A stretch of DNA of 64,000 nucleotides from NCBI GenBank assembly GCA_964384215.1, contig CAYLLB010000005.1, forward strand, positions 74,023 through 138,022, written 5' to 3'. Below the pieces are notes generated by a model, which saw only the letters and a list, made by a program, of their open reading frames with translations, made no database searches and was not told the DNA's origin. Source of the stretch: JAJFUV01 sp964384215. Lineage in GTDB: Bacteria; Acidobacteriota; Terriglobia; Bryobacterales; Bryobacteraceae. Of this stretch, positions 62,222 through 64,000 are shown one piece after another (the first letter of the stretch is position 1; each line of letters begins with the position of its first letter). A program made the translations under genes and the position numbers.

Positions 62222-62419
62222 TTGGCGGAAGTAACACTGCAAGATGGCGAGAGCTTGGAAAGCGCCCTTCGCCGGTTCAAGCGCAAGGTCCAGCAAGAGG
62301 ACATCATTAAGGAGATCAAGCGTCACTCCTATTACCTCAAGCCGGGCGAGAAGAAGCGCACCAAGGCGGCACTGGCCCGCAAGCGGAATCGTAAGAAACG
62401 CCCCAGAGATTCCGAATAG
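62222..62419 (+). CDS. rpsU: 30S ribosomal protein S21
   Basis: A 65-aa basic protein of the small ribosomal subunit, involved in early steps of initiation. It has ESLESALRRFKRKVQQEDII and RHSYYLKPGEKKR, the standard S21 sequence, with the Arg/Lys-rich tail. The start is TTG at 62222, supported by AAAGGGGGTGA 5-10 nt upstream; no ATG or GTG is suitably placed. A TTG start in rpsU may keep expression modest. Single gene; followed by a strong hairpin. Confidence 0.95.
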   Translation: MAEVTLQDGESLESALRRFKRKVQQEDIIKEIKRHSYYLKPGEKKRTKAALARKRNRKKRPRDSE

Positions 62420-62427
62420 GATTTACC

Positions 62428-62455
62428 GGGGACGCCCCCAGGTGGTGGCGTCCCC
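62428..62455. terminator. Hairpin between rpsU and the convergent Gln-rich protein gene
   Basis: Perfect 9-bp stem GGGGACGCC (62428-62436) with GGCGTCCCC (62447-62455) and a 10-nt loop. There is no T-run, so termination may be Rho-assisted or serve both strands by stalling. Confidence 0.6.
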
Positions 62456-62473
62456 AATTCCCTTCCCTTCCTA

Positions 62474-63547
62474 CTACCGATTCATTCGCTTCAGCATCTC
62501 ACTCTCAACCTGCTTGAAGCCTGCGGGGACTTCGAGTTTCGACCCGTCCACGCCAGCGGTCGAGAAGCCGCTCATCTCGATGGTGGTTTCCATCAGCACG
62601 CCCTGCGCCGCGCCCTCGGGTGCCTGTTGCTGTTGCTGAGGTGCCTGCTGCTGCGCTGGTTGTTGCTGCTCTTCCTGCTGCTTCTTGCGGCGGCCAAACC
62701 CGCCTAAGCGTCCCAAGCGTCCACCCAGCACGCTGCCGATCGACGGAGCCTCTTCCTGCGGCTTGGCTTCGGCAGCCTGGCGCTGCTCGGCAGGCTGCGC
62801 CTGCTGCTCGGATCCGGCTTCGGCCGTCCCGCCGACGCCCTTCACGGACATACGCACAACCTGCAAAAGCGGTGCGCCCTCAAGCTTGGCGGCTTCCTTC
62901 GCGGCCGCCGCCATCCCCCTCATCATGTTGGGATTACCCGCCGCCATAGGCCCCAGGTTGGCGCCGGGAACCCAGTTCATCTTCTGGGCCATCCTCTGGT
63001 AGAAGGCCTTCATCTGCTCGTAGCCGGCCACTTCCTTTGCAATCCACATGTTGGAGGTCGTGAGCATGGTGGATTTGTTGCCGGACTTGGGATCGGTGGT
63101 CTCTATCTCCAGCGACATGAGCATCTCGCGAGTGACGAAGCCCGAGATTTCGCGCGTCTGGCCTGTAGCCTTCACGTCCACCTTCATGTTGACTTCGGCT
63201 TTCGACTCGTCCTTCAGGTTTTGGCCCAGCGCCGCCATAGCCTTGGCCATATCGGCGAACGTAACCACGGAGTAGGTCTTCTTTTTGAAGTCGATAGTGG
63301 TGATCGTTTCGTTCGCCAGGTCTGTGATTTGGGCCGTGTCGGCGGTTACATTCGCCAACCGGTCGCCCTTCAGGTAGACGTGCGTGACGATCGGCTCACG
63401 GGCCTGCTTGGAGAAAGCCCCCGCGAAACGCATCATGCCCATCATCGCGCCGCCTGTGATCTTTGCGGTCTGGTCGTAGCTCAGATCGGCCCTGAGCGAC
63501 GCACCCCCGAGTGCCAAGAGAAGAACAACGGATACGTGTCTGAACAT
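62474..63547 (-). CDS. Exported protein with Gln/Ala-rich low-complexity segment, unknown function
   Basis: A 357-aa protein with a signal peptide (to about residue 20). The N-terminal beta-rich part (about 22-190) has LSYDQTAKITGGAMMGMM, VYLKGDRLANVTADTAQITDL and TITTIDFKKKTYSVVTFADM, similar in style to DUF4412-type periplasmic proteins. A low-complexity stretch (about 245-315) is rich in Gln, Glu, Ala and Pro and contains a basic GRRKK patch. A short conserved-looking end (FSTAGVDGSKLEVPAGFKQVE) follows. A sigma-70-like promoter precedes it. No function can be assigned. Confidence 0.75.
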   Translation of the reverse strand: MFRHVSVVLLLALGGASLRADLSYDQTAKITGGAMMGMMRFAGAFSKQAREPIVTHVYLKGDRLANVTADTAQITDLANETITTIDFKKKTYSVVTFADMAKAMAALGQNLKDESKAEVNMKVDVKATGQTREISGFVTREMLMSLEIETTDPKSGNKSTMLTTSNMWIAKEVAGYEQMKAFYQRMAQKMNWVPGANLGPMAAGNPNMMRGMAAAAKEAAKLEGAPLLQVVRMSVKGVGGTAEAGSEQQAQPAEQRQAAEAKPQEEAPSIGSVLGGRLGRLGGFGRRKKQQEEQQQPAQQQAPQQQQQAPEGAAQGVLMETTIEMSGFSTAGVDGSKLEVPAGFKQVESEMLKRMNR

Positions 63548-63566
63548 AGCTGTCTATCTGGGATAT

Positions 63567-63595
63567 GGTATGACGACTTGAGCACCCGCCGTCAA
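63567..63595 (-). promoter_or_regulatory. Possible sigma-70 promoter of the Gln-rich protein gene
   Basis: On the minus strand TTGACG (63595-63590) is followed after 17 nt by CATACC (63572-63567), about 20 nt before the ATG at 63547. The -35 is five of six; the -10 is weak (three of six). Confidence 0.35.
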
Positions 63596-63671
63596 GATAA
63601 AAGTGACGCGGCGGAAAGCTGCGTCTATGCGCTTCGGCTCAACCACGAAGCTTCAAAGTCGCCGCCGGGGC

Positions 63672-64000
63672 CTAGAACGGCACGTCGTCGTCGGTGATTC
63701 CGGATTCGAACGGCGACTCCTCGGCTGACGCAGGCGGCTGGGCGGGGGATCGGCGTTGCGCATTGCGCGGCATGGAGACCGGACCTCGCGCTTCTTCGGG
63801 ACCGGGCACGCCTTCACCGCGTCCGCCAAGTAGCAGCACGTCGTCGGCGACCACCTCCGTGCGGTAGACCTTCTTGCCGTCCTTATCGTCGTAGCTGCGG
63901 GTCTTCAGGCGTCCTTCGACGTAGACCTGCTTGCCCTTGGTCAGGTAGTTGGCCAGGTTCTCCTGGCGCCAGAGGACCACGTTATGCCAATCGGTGTCCT
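63672..64000 (-). CDS. ssb: Single-stranded DNA-binding protein, 5' end beyond window
   Basis: The visible 109 C-terminal residues contain the end of the OB fold (DTDWHNVVLWRQENLANYLT, then KQVYVEGRLKTRSYDDKDG, RTEVVADDVLLLG). A Pro/Gln/Arg-rich linker follows, then the acidic tip ITDDDVPF that recruits repair and replication proteins. The gene is cut by the right window edge, and about 35-40 N-terminal residues are missing. It is monocistronic with respect to the gene downstream, which has its own possible promoter. Confidence 0.95.
   Translation of the reverse strand, partial: DTDWHNVVLWRQENLANYLTKGKQVYVEGRLKTRSYDDKDGKKVYRTEVVADDVLLLGGRGEGVPGPEEARGPVSMPRNAQRRSPAQPPASAEESPFESGITDDDVPF

Noticed and set aside
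1..64000. tRNA, rRNA, CRISPR arrays, insertion sequences, integrases, riboswitches
   Set aside because: I looked through the gaps and saw no cloverleaf, regular spaced repeats, transposase or integrase motifs. A covariance-model search (tRNAscan-SE, Rfam) would be decisive and could not be run.

Overview
The window is high-GC DNA packed with bacterial genes and is most likely chromosomal sequence of an Acidobacteriota member near Solibacter/Bryobacter. This placement is inferred from marker families: a VWFA-related acidobacterial-type secreted protein (about 20.2 kb), a repeat protein with the Solibacter-type (TIGR03437-like) C-terminal domain (about 57.7 kb), a PEP-CTERM protein, a DUF5107/TPR protein, and many exported proteins with Tat or Sec leaders. 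I saw no tRNA, rRNA, CRISPR array, insertion sequence, phage or plasmid gene.

Layout. 0-12 kb: end of cytochrome bd oxidase subunit II, a secreted sulfatase, a HEAT-repeat protein, a Tat-exported sulfide:quinone oxidoreductase on the minus strand, a GH106-type alpha-L-rhamnosidase, then alanine dehydrogenase, CoA-transferase and a TMTC-like membrane protein, closely spaced. 12-22 kb: two lineage-specific exported proteins, an inactive/active M16 peptidase pair, the molybdenum-cofactor operon moeA-moaC-mogA with 4-nt overlaps, a VWFA protein and a PEP-CTERM protein. 22-34 kb: LMW phosphatase and Memo-like protein, a beta-lactamase-fold/NamZ fusion, a small AT-hook-like protein, two transporters, a TPR protein, a bifunctional-nuclease-domain protein, miaB and a MarC protein. 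34-47 kb: mostly carbohydrate metabolism. It holds a large DUF5107/TPR protein, a Gfo/Idh-SIS-ROK operon, two DUF4838 proteins, an exported PPC-domain protein and a Tat-exported galactonate-dehydratase-like enzyme. 47-54 kb: a sigma-54 regulatory island. 54-64 kb: two orphan exported proteins in an operon, the SBBP/TIGR03437 protein, a STAS protein, a formamidase-like protein, gpmA, rpsU, a Gln-rich exported protein and the end of ssb.

The best candidate for an undescribed system is the 48.4-53.7 kb island. A GAF-GAF-AAA+ sigma-54 activator is divergent from an operon of a 403-aa protein and an ADP-forming acyl-CoA synthetase alpha subunit. The 403-aa protein reads as two Lrp/AsnC-like (winged helix plus RAM) units in one chain. 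The operon has a GG-N10-GC promoter (51175-51189). A perfect 16-bp palindrome (51400-51415) covers the -35 region of the activator promoter and lies about 240 bp upstream of the operon start. A second TGCCA/TGGCA inverted repeat precedes a STAS gene downstream.

Three decayed genes were found by reading the gaps: a 38-codon 5' fragment of enolase translationally coupled to gpmA (61969-62085), a DinB-family pseudogene with an amber codon and an internal deletion (40037-40439), and an isolated Tat-signal fragment (36862-36981).
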